Source: DASQMT01 sp963835735 (GTDB lineage: Bacteria; Actinomycetota; Thermoleophilia; Solirubrobacterales; Solirubrobacteraceae). Taken from it: 64,000 nt of DNA. The notes under the pieces were generated by a model, which worked only from the letters and a program-made list of their open reading frames with translations, did not search any database and was not told where the DNA came from. Shown here one piece after another: positions 8,401-16,731 of this stretch. The stretch spans positions 372,001-436,000 of the forward strand of contig CAWIGP010000005.1 of NCBI GenBank assembly GCA_963835735.1, read 5' to 3'. Position 1 is the first letter of the stretch. Each line of letters starts with the position of its first letter. A program made the translations under genes and the position numbers.

Positions 8401-9402
8401 TCATCTGGGCTCCATCTTGTGGGCACGGTAGACGATGTCTGCGGGGATCCGGCCGCGGGTGAGTCGGCCGTGGTGGACGCGGTCGTGGTTGTAGAAGTGC
8501 AGGTAGCTGTCGAGCTCGCGGCGCAGGCCTTTCAGGCTCGGGTAGAGGTAGCGGGCAAAAGCGGGGCGCCAGCATTCGTCGAGGATCGTTTTGTGGAGCG
8601 CTTCGACGTGCCCGTTGGTCTGCGGTCGTCCGGCGTGGATGCGGGTGTGGCGGGCCTTCAGGCGTTTGGTCGTGGTGTCGAAGTCGCCGCGGAACTCGTT
8701 GGCGTTGTCGGTGAGCACGCGCTCGAGCCTCCAGCCGGCGGCCTTGAGTTCTGCCGCGACGCGCCGGGCGAGCCGTGAGGTCTGTCGCGTGGTCGGGTTG
8801 CGCTGCTTCGCAGATCACCAGCTCGGCCCAGGCGCAGGAGGAGTAGATGTCGATCGCGGTCAGCTGCCAGATCGCGCCCTCGGTGCCGCGCAGGCGCCCG
8901 ACGTAAAAGCAGTCGATCCCGACCAGCTCGCCCGGATGCTCGACGTCGAGGTGCTGCTCGGGAGCGGGATCGCGTGGCGGCTGATACGGGGCGGCGTAGC
9001 CGGCGATCAGCCCCAGCCGCTTGGCGCGCGTGTTCAGGCCGTGACGGCAGAGCACCTTCCAGACGCCGTTCGGGGAGACCACGATGCCACCCCACTTCGG
9101 CCGCGCCAGCTCGGAGGCCACGCGCTTGGGTCCCAGGCCGGGATGCGCGAGCGAGAAGCTCACGATCCGCTGCTCGACCATCTTGGGCAACGCGTTGGGC
9201 ATCCGCGGCCGGCGGCGCTCACGCGGCCTGAGCATCTCCAGCCCGTGACGGTCGACCTGGCGCTTCCACGCGTAATAGGTCGAGCGATGCACCCCGAAGG
9301 TGCGGCACGCGGTGCGTCACGGTCGTACGCGCGGCCAGATCAAACAGCTCGCAGGCGATAGCCGAACAGCACGTCATCCTGCGTCATGCGGCTCTGCTCC
9401 AT
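8401..9402 (-). pseudogene. IS481-family transposase, several frameshifts
   Basis: The coding sequence begins at ATG 9402 (MEQSRMTQDDVLFGYRL) and is disturbed near 9335-9345, again near 9310, and near 8805-8815. Joined across frames it shows the HTH segment (HRSTYYAWKRQVDRHGLEML), the DDE catalytic core with GELVGIDCFYVGRL and LTAIDIYSSCAWAEL, then VLTDNANEFRGDF and the characteristic RPQTNGHVEALHKTILDECW. It ends at 8401. The three acidic positions are present but split between frames, so the product should be inactive. The element is probably dead unless the frameshifts are sequence errors. Confidence 0.85.
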
Positions 9403-9440
9403 TCACTTGGCGGTGAAGGAGCCAGCCTGAGCCGCACAGC

Positions 9441-9470
9441 GGACGACCCCGGGCACTCTCGGGGTCGTCC
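9441..9470. terminator. Hairpin upstream of the IS transposase
   Basis: A perfect 11-bp stem (GGACGACCCCG / CGGGGTCGTCC) with an 8-nt loop sits inside the IS, about 40 bp upstream of the transposase start. Such hairpins often stop outside transcription from entering a transposase gene. There is no T tract. Confidence 0.5.
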
Positions 9471-9537
9471 CGTCTCTAGACGATCACACTCACAAACACA
9501 AAACGAGAAAGTGTCGGGAGAACTCGGAGACCGACCA

Positions 9538-9545
9538 CCTTAGGG
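9538..9545. repeat. Target-site duplication, right copy
   Basis: Second CCTTAGGG, directly after the right end of the IS. Its identity to the left copy suggests that the insertion is recent relative to the decay of the transposase gene. Confidence 0.7.
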
Positions 9546-9699
9546 TCGAATAGCACCCTTAAAGCGCCCCGAGTCTGCCGGGAGGTTGGCTCGCACGGCG
9601 AGCTCAACACGCCCAGGGTGAGCGCGGCTGCGATCCGTGCCTCCCTCAAAGCCGCCGTTCACCGGCGCCACGCAATGCCGGGGCGCAGCGAAACGACCG

Positions 9700-12600
9700 C
9701 TACGCAGACGAATCGCGTTGCATCGCCCCGGCAAGCTCGACGCGCGAGCGGACGCCGAGCTTGCCGTAGATGCTGCGCAGATGCGCCTCGATCGTCCGCG
9801 GGCTGAGGACGAGCTGCTCCGCGACCTCGCGGTTCGTGCGGCCGGCCGAGACTAGTGCTGCGATCTCGCGCTCGCGGGCGGTCAGCGCCCCGTCGGCACC
9901 CTCGGCCGACGCTCGCACCACGCGGCGGCCGAGACGCCGCAGCTCGCGCACGGCCTCGTCGCGCCGGCGCCGCGCGCCGAACCGGTCGAACGCCGCCTCC
10001 GAGGCGGTGAGCGCGTCGATCGCCGCCGGACGGTCGCCCGCCAGCGCGAGCGCGCGCCCCGCGGCGAGGTCTGCGCGGGCTGCGAGGAGCGGCGCGTTCG
10101 ACGCCGCCTCGCGCGCGGCGGCGGCGGCGCGGACCGCCTCCTCCGCGCGCCCAGCCGCGTGCAGCGCCGCAGAACGGGCGAGCTCGGTGGCCGCAGACGC
10201 TCCCGGTACGTGCTCGAGCACTCTCCCCGCCTCCGCGATCTCTCCGAGCGCCAAGTGCGCCTCGACCAGGTCGGATGCGGCCGCTGGGCGGTCGGCCGGC
10301 AGCACGCGCGGCAGCTCCGGCCCGCCGAGCGCGTCCGACAGCGTAGGCAGCGCCTGGTCAGCGTTGCCCGCAGCAGTGAGTGCGGCGCCCAGGCACCAGC
10401 CCGGCTGACCTGCCGCGTAGAAGTCCGGGCGCGTCCCGAGCGCCGCCGCCTCCTCCCCGTGCCGCAGCGCCTCGCCGACGTCTCCCGCCGCCAGCCGCGC
10501 CTCGGCGAGTGCGCAGTGCGCCCACAGGAGCGTCTGGGGATTGGCCGCGAGCCGCGCGAGCTCGATGCCGTCGTCGGCTGCATCGATCGCCTCGCGGATC
10601 CGTCCGAGCTGGATCAGTGGTGCTACGGACTCGACCGTCATCAGCAGCAACACCGCCTCGCGGCCGGTGTCGGCGGCGATCGCAGCGCCGCGGCGGAGGT
10701 CTGCGACCGCGTCCCCGAACCGACCGAGCGAACGTCGGGCGCGACCGTGCATCCAGAGCGCCGGCAGGCGAGTCGCGAGCTGCTCGGGAGTGATCCGCTC
10801 CAGCACATCGGCGGACGCGTCGATCGCTGCCGGTGCGGCCGGATCCGCGGCGGAGGCGCGCGCGACTGCGAGACAGGCGAGCGCCGCCAGCTCGGTCACC
10901 GGGTCGCCCACCGCGCGAGCGTCGTCGCGCGCGTCCTGGCACTGCGCCTGAGCTTCCGCGAGCTCGCACTCCATCAGCGCGGTGAGCGCGAGCGCGAGCC
11001 GCAGCCGGATGCGGTCCGGCGACGGCGCGGCCGGGAGGTATCCGAGCGCGACCTGCAGCCGCCGGCGCGCGTCGGCGTTGGCGCCGAGCCGCCACTCCTG
11101 GTTGGCGAGCGCGACGGTCAGTGCCAGACGGTCGGCGGGACCGGCGGTCCGCAGCGCGTCCAGCAGCGTCGCGCGGGCGCCGAGCGGATCGCCGCCGGAC
11201 GCCTGCGCGTCGGCGAGCCGGGATCGCAGCTGCGTAGCGGACGCGCCGGGCGCGTCGCTCCCGGCCCAGTCCCGATCCTCCGTCCGCGCCCCGCGCGCGT
11301 CGCTCCCGGCCCGCTCCCGATCCTCCGTCCGCGCCCCGCGCGCGTCGCTGCCGACCGGCTCCCGATCCTCCGTCCGCACCCCGCGCGTGTCGCTCCCGGC
11401 CCAGTCCCGATCCGCCGTCCGCGCCCCGGGCGCGTCGCTGCCGGCTGGCTCCCGATCCTCCGTCCGCGTCCCGGGCGCGTCGCTCCCCGCCCGCTCCCGA
11501 TCCTCCGTCCGCGCCCCGGGCGCGTCGCTCCCGGCCCGCTCCCGATCCTCCGTCCGCGCCGGCGGCGAGGCCCCGCCTGCGGCGGCCGGCAGGAGTCGCA
11601 GCGCGGCCGCGTACCACCGAGCCGCGCCGGCGGGCGCCAGCGGCCGCAGCTCTGCCGCCGCCGCCGTCAGCAGCGCGACCGCGCCGGCGTCGCCCGGAGC
11701 GGCTGACTGCTCGACGTGGTGTGCGAGCTGCACCGGACCGGCTCCCTGCAGCTCGAGCGCCCGTGCGGCGCGGGCGTGTGCCCCCAGCCGCCAGCCGCCG
11801 GCCGCGCCGACGTAGACCGCGTGACGCACCACCGGATGCCGGAAGGCGAACCGGCGCGGGGCGCCGGCGGGGCGCACGAGCGCGTGCGCGAGGAGGTCGT
11901 CTAGCGCGCGCAGCGCGTCCGGCTCGGGCAGCTCGGCCACGGCGGCGGCAAGGCCGGGATCGAACGGGTCGCCGGCCACCGCGGCGCCGTCGAGCAGCCG
12001 GCGCGCCTCGGGCCCCAGCTCTGCCAGCTCGGCGCCGAGCGCGGCCGCCACCGGCGGCGGGACGTCGTCATCGGGCGCCGCGCGCATCGGGCTCGAGTCC
12101 CCCGAGCGGGCGAGCTGCTCGAGGTAGAACGGGTTGCCGCCGGCCCGCGCGTAGATCCGGGCGTCGCCGACCAGCTCCGCGGCCTCGGCCTCGCTGAGCG
12201 GCATGACGTCGAGCGAGAGCAGGCGATCGTCGCGCGCCGCGTCACCGAGCGCCGCGGCGATCGCAGCGGGCAGCCGGCCGGTGCGTGCCGCGAGCGCCAG
12301 CAGCACCGGCCCATGGGGCGGCCGGCGGACGAGCGCGGCCAGGACGTCGGCGGACGAAGGGTCCGCCCAGTGCACGTCGTCGAAGCACAGGACGAGCGGC
12401 CGGACGGCCGCGAGCCGACCGACCAGATCGCGCAGGGCGCGGTGGATCCGGTGGCGGTCGGCGTCCGCCCGCGCAGCCGGTTCGAGATCCCGCGCCGCCG
12501 CGCGCCCCGCCAGCGGGCCCAGCGCCGGGAGCACGGCGGCGAGCGGCTCCGGGTCGGACAGCCCGAGGCGTGAGAGCCGGCGGTCGCCCGCCGCGGCGAG

Positions 12601-12858
12601 GTGCGGATCGAGCGCCTCTGTCCACAACGCAAACGGAAGGTCGCCTTCGAACTCGGATGCGCGAGCACCGAGCACGGTCGCGCCGGCCGTCTCCACGCGA
12701 TCGGCGAGGTGCCCGAGCAGTCGCGACTTGCCGATCCCCGGCTCGCCGACGATGACGACCACCCGGCCGCGTCCGTCGGAGAGCGCTTCGGCCGCGGTGC
12801 CGATCGCCGCCCGCTCGCGCGCGCGGCCGACCAGCGGGCGCTGCGACCGGGACTCCAC
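9700..12858 (-). CDS. Large LuxR-family ATPase regulator (LAL type)
   Basis: This 1052-residue regulator has an N-terminal AAA/NACHT-like ATPase (Walker A VGEPGIGKSRLL near residue 35; Walker B LVLCFDDVHWADPSS near residue 145), a long helical TPR-like middle, and a C-terminal LuxR HTH (LTAREREIAALVSAGRTNRE to KLGVRSRVELA). The start is GTG 12858 (VESRSQRPLVGRARERAAIG). The open frame upstream is antisense to the glyoxalase gene. Residues about 434-538 are seven copies of a 15-residue repeat not typical of the family. MalT-like members bind ATP and an inducer, and the inducer here is unknown. It is convergent with the acyl-CoA synthetase and divergent from 12943. Confidence 0.88.
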   Translation of the reverse strand: MESRSQRPLVGRARERAAIGTAAEALSDGRGRVVVIVGEPGIGKSRLLGHLADRVETAGATVLGARASEFEGDLPFALWTEALDPHLAAAGDRRLSRLGLSDPEPLAAVLPALGPLAGRAAARDLEPAARADADRHRIHRALRDLVGRLAAVRPLVLCFDDVHWADPSSADVLAALVRRPPHGPVLLALAARTGRLPAAIAAALGDAARDDRLLSLDVMPLSEAEAAELVGDARIYARAGGNPFYLEQLARSGDSSPMRAAPDDDVPPPVAAALGAELAELGPEARRLLDGAAVAGDPFDPGLAAAVAELPEPDALRALDDLLAHALVRPAGAPRRFAFRHPVVRHAVYVGAAGGWRLGAHARAARALELQGAGPVQLAHHVEQSAAPGDAGAVALLTAAAAELRPLAPAGAARWYAAALRLLPAAAGGASPPARTEDRERAGSDAPGARTEDRERAGSDAPGTRTEDREPAGSDAPGARTADRDWAGSDTRGVRTEDREPVGSDARGARTEDRERAGSDARGARTEDRDWAGSDAPGASATQLRSRLADAQASGGDPLGARATLLDALRTAGPADRLALTVALANQEWRLGANADARRRLQVALGYLPAAPSPDRIRLRLALALTALMECELAEAQAQCQDARDDARAVGDPVTELAALACLAVARASAADPAAPAAIDASADVLERITPEQLATRLPALWMHGRARRSLGRFGDAVADLRRGAAIAADTGREAVLLLMTVESVAPLIQLGRIREAIDAADDGIELARLAANPQTLLWAHCALAEARLAAGDVGEALRHGEEAAALGTRPDFYAAGQPGWCLGAALTAAGNADQALPTLSDALGGPELPRVLPADRPAAASDLVEAHLALGEIAEAGRVLEHVPGASAATELARSAALHAAGRAEEAVRAAAAAREAASNAPLLAARADLAAGRALALAGDRPAAIDALTASEAAFDRFGARRRRDEAVRELRRLGRRVVRASAEGADGALTAREREIAALVSAGRTNREVAEQLVLSPRTIEAHLRSIYGKLGVRSRVELAGAMQRDSSA
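11246..11560. repeat. Seven-copy 45-bp tandem repeat inside the LuxR gene
   Basis: 315 bp made of seven 45-bp units in frame. The peptide unit is RTEDRERAGSDAPGA with variation at a few positions (RER/REP/RDW, DAP/DAR/DTR). The unit length is a multiple of three, so copy-number change would not break the gene. It falls between the ATPase and the C-terminal helical region, as an acidic/basic linker. Confidence 0.9.
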
Positions 12859-12942
12859 GCAGAGCAGTCTCCCGCACCCACCGTGCGCCGGATAGGCGAA
12901 CCTACCGATGGCGGCCGCGGCCGCCGGAGGGACACTGCCGTC

Positions 12943-13428
12943 ATGCCGAGCGAGCCAATCCATCCCGCTGTCCGGGTCGGCCACGTGCATCTGCGCGTTG
13001 CGGACCTCGACCGCGCGATCGCGTTCTACCGCGACGGGCTCGGGTTCTCCGTGACGGCCGACGGCCGTGAGGCCGGACTCCCGATGGCGTTCCTCGCCGC
13101 CGGCGACTACCACCATCACATCGGCCTGAACACGTGGGAGACCGACGGCGGGACACCGCCGCCCGGACACACCGGGCTGTACCACGTCGCCTTCCTCTAT
13201 CCGGACCGCCGCGAGCTGGCCCGCGCCGTGCGGCGCCTGCTCGACCACGGCGTGACGATCGATCACGGCACGGACCACGGCGGGAGCGTCTCGGTTTACC
13301 TCGACGATCCCGACGGCAACGGCATCGAGCTGTACTACGACCGCCCGCGGTCCGACTGGTACGACGCCGACGGCCGCCCGGTCCTCAAGGCCGAGCGCTT
13401 CGACGCGCACGAGCTGCTCACCCCATAA
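12943..13428 (+). CDS. VOC-family (glyoxalase/extradiol dioxygenase fold) protein
   Basis: This 161-residue protein resembles catechol-2,3-dioxygenase-like CatE proteins. The HVHLRVADLDRAIAFYRDGLGF opening is a classic VOC beta-alpha unit. Likely metal ligands are the first His (VGHVHLRV), a central His (GLYHVAFLY) and a C-terminal Glu (DPDGNGIELYYDRP). ATG 12943 has GGAGG upstream at slightly long spacing. It is divergent from the LuxR-family regulator, which may control it, and precedes a secreted protein by 23 bp on the same strand. The substrate is unknown. Dioxygenase, glyoxalase and resistance functions share this fold. Confidence 0.85.
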   Translation: MPSEPIHPAVRVGHVHLRVADLDRAIAFYRDGLGFSVTADGREAGLPMAFLAAGDYHHHIGLNTWETDGGTPPPGHTGLYHVAFLYPDRRELARAVRRLLDHGVTIDHGTDHGGSVSVYLDDPDGNGIELYYDRPRSDWYDADGRPVLKAERFDAHELLTP

Positions 13429-13451
13429 CCCCCACAGAAGGAGACGGTCAC

Positions 13452-13982
13452 ATGACCCCCAAGCTGCGTGCGCGCCTGCGCACGTCCACCCTCGCGCTGC
13501 CCGCAATCGCCCTCGCCGGCCTCGCACTCGCCGGGCCGGCGGCGGCTCACCAGAACGACCAGCGGCTCGTCGTGCGCGGTGACGCGATCATCACGGACCA
13601 AGCGTGTCCCGGCGGCCTCTGCCTGGAGCTGAACGACGGCGAATTCCGCGGCACCGAGGGCAAGGGCCTGTACGGCGGGTCGATGAAGCTCGACCTGGCC
13701 AACGCCTTCCCGAACGGCGAGGGCGGCGGTTGCGCCCCGCTCCGCGGGAACATCGTGCTCGGCGAGGGGACGAAGGACCGCCTCGTGCTCGCCGTGGCCG
13801 GCGACTCCTGCCAGGACGGCGCCGGCGACCCGACCACCACGTCGTTCACGGGCCTCGCCGAGTTCAGCGTCAAGTACGGCACCGGCGCCTACGCCAAGGC
13901 GCGCGGCCGTGGCATCGCGACGTTCGTCGAGGACGTCGCAGACCACGACCGCATGACGCTCATCGGGCGCATCTCCCGCTGA
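13452..13982 (+). CDS. Secreted protein of unknown function
   Basis: This 176-residue protein has a clear Sec signal peptide (basic start, hydrophobic LPAIALAGLALAGPAAAHQ) cleaved near residue 33. The mature part is small, with four cysteines that could form two disulfides (ACPGGLCLEL, GGGCAPLRG, GDSCQDGAG). It has beta-rich segments such as GLAEFSVKYGTGAYAKARG, resembling a beta-barrel or allene-oxide-cyclase-like fold, though I cannot assign it. AAGGAG precedes ATG 13452. It follows the VOC gene closely and may share its transcript. A strong hairpin lies just downstream at 13993-14019. Confidence 0.75.
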   Translation: MTPKLRARLRTSTLALPAIALAGLALAGPAAAHQNDQRLVVRGDAIITDQACPGGLCLELNDGEFRGTEGKGLYGGSMKLDLANAFPNGEGGGCAPLRGNIVLGEGTKDRLVLAVAGDSCQDGAGDPTTTSFTGLAEFSVKYGTGAYAKARGRGIATFVEDVADHDRMTLIGRISR

Positions 13983-13992
13983 GCGCGTCGCC

Positions 13993-14019
13993 GCCGCGCG
14001 GCCGTCACGGCCGCGCGGC
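13993..14019. terminator. Perfect bidirectional hairpin between convergent genes
   Basis: A 12-bp perfect stem (GCCGCGCGGCCG / CGGCCGCGCGGC) with a three-base loop TCA. The loop is exactly the TGA stop codon of the minus-strand dehydrogenase. It sits 10 bp after the plus-strand secreted-protein gene. It lacks a T tract, as is common in high-GC actinobacteria. Confidence 0.6.
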
Positions 14020-14882
14020 GCGCACGACGTTCTCGAGCGGCTCGCCGCGCGCGAACCGTCCGAGCTGCGCCGCCGCCAAGGCGATCGCGCGTTCGTCGCC
14101 GCCGGGCGAGTCGCCGGCGTTGTGAGGCGTGATCGCGAGCGCGAGGTCCCACAGCGGATGGCCGTCCGGCAGCGGCTCCGGATCGGTCACGTCGAGCACC
14201 GCACGCAGCCGCCCAGTCGCCAGCTCGGCGACGAGCGCGTCGGTGTCCACGACGGCGCCGCGGCCCGCGCTCACCAGCAGCGCACCGTCGCGCATGCGCG
14301 TGAGCACGCCCGCGTCGACCATCCCGCGCGTGGCCGCCGTCAGCGGCAGCAGCACGACGACCGCGTCGGCGGCGGGCAGCAGCGCGGGGAGCTCGTCCAC
14401 GCCGTGCACCCCGTTCCTGGCGCGGCTCGCCACGCCGATCACGCGCACACCGAATGCGGCGAGCCGCGTCCTCCACCGCGCGCCCGATCGAGCCGTACCC
14501 GAGCACGAGCACGGTCGTCTCGTGCAGCTCGTGCGGCTGCAGCTGCTCCCAGTGGCGCACAGCCAGCCGCGCGGAACTGTCCGTAGGCCGCTCCCAGCAG
14601 CGCGCCGACCACCCACTCGGCGACCGGGATGTCGCGCGCGCCGCGCGCGTTGCAGAGCGTCGCCCACGGCGGGACGTGCGGCTCCAGCCAGTCGGTGCCG
14701 GCCGCGAGCGACTGCACGACGCGCAGCGAGCGGGTCTCCTCCAGCGCCTCCAGCGGGTCCTCGCCGCGCGGGACGACGAACTCGGCGCGGTCCAGGCCGT
14801 CAGAGAGCCGGCGGACCTCGACCCCGGTCGGGGCGGCGGCGCGCAGGCCGGCGAACGCGTCGTCGGTGACAGCGGCGATCAC
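14005..14882 (-). pseudogene. D-isomer 2-hydroxyacid dehydrogenase with two +1 frameshifts
   Basis: The family reduces 2-oxoacids with NAD(P)H. The gene reads in three successive frames. The first is VIAAVTDDAFAGLRAAAPTG up to AEWVVGALLGAAYGQFR. The second, after a shift near 14568-14574, is RHWEQLQPHELHETTVLVLGYGSIGRAVED (NAD-binding GYGSIG). The third, after a shift near 14464-14468, is RLAAFGVRVIGV onward to the catalytic-region GALLVSAGRGAVVDTDALVAEL and ITPHNAG. Each break is repaired by removing one G, giving 291 residues, slightly short for the family. GTG 14882 has TAGCCT 8 nt upstream. Either the gene is decaying or the sequence has errors. Confidence 0.82.
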
Positions 14883-14890
14883 GACCCGGC

Positions 14891-14896
14891 AGGCTA
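14891..14896 (-). promoter_or_regulatory. -10 box TAGCCT for the 2-hydroxyacid dehydrogenase
   Basis: Eight nucleotides before GTG 14882, so transcription would begin at or next to the start codon. On the other strand TAGTGT (14895-14900) overlaps it and may serve the divergent kinase gene. Confidence 0.5.
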
Positions 14897-14911
14897 GTGT
14901 TCTTGGCAGTC

Positions 14912-15901
14912 ATGGTCCCCGCCGCCCAGGCCGCCGCCCTCGAGCGGCTGGCCGACACCGCTCCCCTCGAGACCCCGGCGCCGACGCGCCGCATGCTCGT
15001 GATCGTCAATCCGTACGCGACGACGATGTCGGTGCGGCTCAAGCACCTCGTCGTGTACGCGCTCCAGGGCCGGTTCGACGTCGAGGCCGTCGACACCCAG
15101 CGCAAGGGGCACGCGATCGAGCTGTGCCGCGAGGCGGCCGACGAGGGCTATGACGTCGTGGTCGCGTTCGGAGGCGACGGCACCGTCAACGAGGCGGCCA
15201 ACGGGCTCGCCGGCTCCGCGACCGCGCTCACCTGCCTCCCGGGCGGCGCCACCAACGTGTACTGCCGGATGCTCGGGATCCCGACCGAGGTCGTCGACGC
15301 CACCGAGCACCTGCTGCGGCTCGCCGACGCCTGGCAGCCGCGCGCGGTCGACGTCGGGCGCGTCAACGACCGCTGGTTCACGTTCGCCGCCGGCGCCGGC
15401 CTGGACGCCAGCGTGGTCGAGCGCGTCGACAGCCACCCGCGCCTGAAGGCTCGCTTCGGTCCGTACTACTACGCGCAGGCGGCGATCGCGACGTTCCTGG
15501 CGAAGTACGTCGTCAACCCGCCGCACGTGATCGCGACCGCCGGCGGGCGCGAGACGCGCGGCGTCAGCGTGTTCGTCCAGAACACCCAGCCGTACACCTA
15601 CTTCCGCCGCCGCCCGATCAACCTCGCCGACGGCGCGACGCTCACGTCGGGCGACCTGTCCGGCGCCGTGCTCACGCGCGCGAACGCGCTCGACCTGCCG
15701 TCGGTCGCGTACCGGCTTCTGTCCAAGCGCGCCCGCGTCGGCGGCCATCGGCGCGTGCACGCGTTCGACGGGCTGCAGGAGCTGCGCGTGCGCTCGGCCG
15801 ACGAACGCCCGGTCCCGGTGCAGGTCGACGGCGACTACCTCGGCGAGCACGAGGAGGCCGTCTTCAGCATCCTCCCCGGCGGCCTGCGGGTCCTCGGCTA
15901 G
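14912..15901 (+). CDS. Diacylglycerol kinase-like lipid kinase
   Basis: This 329-residue DagK/YegS-type lipid kinase has the nucleotide-binding signature VVAFGGDGTVNEAANGL (near residue 87) and the family's LPGGATNVYCRMLGIP. It has an N-terminal DGKc domain and a C-terminal beta-sandwich ending in DGDYLGEHEEAVFSILPGGLRVL. It probably phosphorylates diacylglycerol or a related lipid at the membrane. ATG 14912 is preferred; an in-frame GTG at 14897 is also possible. It is divergent from the dehydrogenase with only 29 bp between them. Its TAG overlaps the stop of the convergent AraC gene. Confidence 0.88.
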   Translation: MVPAAQAAALERLADTAPLETPAPTRRMLVIVNPYATTMSVRLKHLVVYALQGRFDVEAVDTQRKGHAIELCREAADEGYDVVVAFGGDGTVNEAANGLAGSATALTCLPGGATNVYCRMLGIPTEVVDATEHLLRLADAWQPRAVDVGRVNDRWFTFAAGAGLDASVVERVDSHPRLKARFGPYYYAQAAIATFLAKYVVNPPHVIATAGGRETRGVSVFVQNTQPYTYFRRRPINLADGATLTSGDLSGAVLTRANALDLPSVAYRLLSKRARVGGHRRVHAFDGLQELRVRSADERPVPVQVDGDYLGEHEEAVFSILPGGLRVLG

Positions 15902-16725
15902 GCAGCGGCCACGCCGCCGCCGTCCGGCAGCCGCCTCCCGAGGTGGTCGCCCGGCGAGCTGCCCGCGAACGCGCGGAAGTCGCGGTTGAGGTGCGCCTGG
16001 TCGTAGTAGCCGCAGTCCTGCGCGATCTCCGCGAGGCGCGTACCGTCGTCGCGCTCGATCAGGTCGAGCGCGCGGCGGAAGCGCAGCACGCGCGCGGCCG
16101 GTTTGGGAGCGAGCCCGACGTGCTCGCGGAAGCGCGCGCCGAAGTGGCGCCGGCTCCAGCCCAGCTCGTCCGCCAGGCCGGCGATCGGCACGCCGCCGTG
16201 CGTCGCCGCGAGGCGATGCCACGCGCGCACTATGTCGCCGGGCGGGCGCGCGTCGCGCGCGAGACGCTCGCCGAGGACGCCGTCGAGCAGCGCGAAGCGG
16301 GCCGGCCAGCCGGGCGCATCGGCCAACCGCTCGCACAGCTCGGCGCCGCTGCGACCGAGCAGCGCATCGACGTCGACCGCCTGATCCGCCAGCTCGGGGG
16401 CGGGCACGCCGAGCAGCGAACGCACCGCGAGCGGCGACAGCTTGACCTCGAGCCCTCGCTGATGCCCGGTGTGCTCGGTATTCGAGTACGACTCGCCGAC
16501 CCCGGCCACGAACGACGTGAAGCGCGCGCCGTCGACCCTGATCGACGGGCCGAAGGAGAAGATCACCGTGACCGCCGGGGCCGGGACCTCGCGCCGCCGC
16601 AGCGGCGCGCGCGTGTCCTCGCTGTAGCCGCAATAGCGCAGCACGTGCCCGCGCAGCGCGGGATGCGGCGCCTCGTGCACCATCTCCCAGCGCCCGAGCG
16701 GAGAGTCGTGGCGCTGGACCCGCAC
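15898..16725 (-). CDS. AraC-family transcription regulator
   Basis: This 275-residue protein has a DUF6597-like sensing domain and a C-terminal AraC double HTH (LADELGWSRRHFGARFREHVGLAPK, then IAQDCGYYDQAHLNRDFRAFAGSSP). The GTG start at 16725 is 6 bp beyond the end of the Rel gene, so the two probably share a transcript. Members of this kind usually respond to small molecules. No target is obvious next to it, and whether it is functionally tied to Rel is unknown. Confidence 0.87.
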   Translation of the reverse strand: MRVQRHDSPLGRWEMVHEAPHPALRGHVLRYCGYSEDTRAPLRRREVPAPAVTVIFSFGPSIRVDGARFTSFVAGVGESYSNTEHTGHQRGLEVKLSPLAVRSLLGVPAPELADQAVDVDALLGRSGAELCERLADAPGWPARFALLDGVLGERLARDARPPGDIVRAWHRLAATHGGVPIAGLADELGWSRRHFGARFREHVGLAPKPAARVLRFRRALDLIERDDGTRLAEIAQDCGYYDQAHLNRDFRAFAGSSPGDHLGRRLPDGGGVAAA

Positions 16726-16731
16726 GGACGA

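Larger units (their letters stand above)
8367..9537 (-). mobile_element. IS481-family insertion sequence, decayed
   Basis: This is a 1171-bp element. Its ends are 25-bp inverted repeats at 8367-8391 and 9513-9537 (20 of 25 match; both begin TG and end CCGAC). It is flanked by an 8-bp direct duplication CCTTAGGG. The only gene is a broken DDE transposase. Length, TG...CA ends and a single transposase fit IS481. Confidence 0.8.
8282..9663. repeat. Interrupted palindromic element (MITE- or RNA-like), about 203 bp before IS insertion
   Basis: Outer arms 8282-8316 and 9630-9663 are inverted repeats (GGTGAACGGCGGCTTTGAG is identical in both; the rest is near-identical, ending CGGATCGC). If the IS (8367-9537) and one copy of its target duplication are removed, 203 bp remain. 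Inside are a second pairing (CGGGGCGC at 8352-8359 with GCGCCCCG at 9564-9571, closing a small loop), a perfect 18-bp palindrome at 8321-8338, and a hairpin GCTCGC-acg-GCGAGC at about 9590-9604. It therefore folds into a closed multi-branched shape. It lies between two convergent genes. It could be a MITE, a structured RNA or an unusual bidirectional terminator. Confidence 0.6.
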
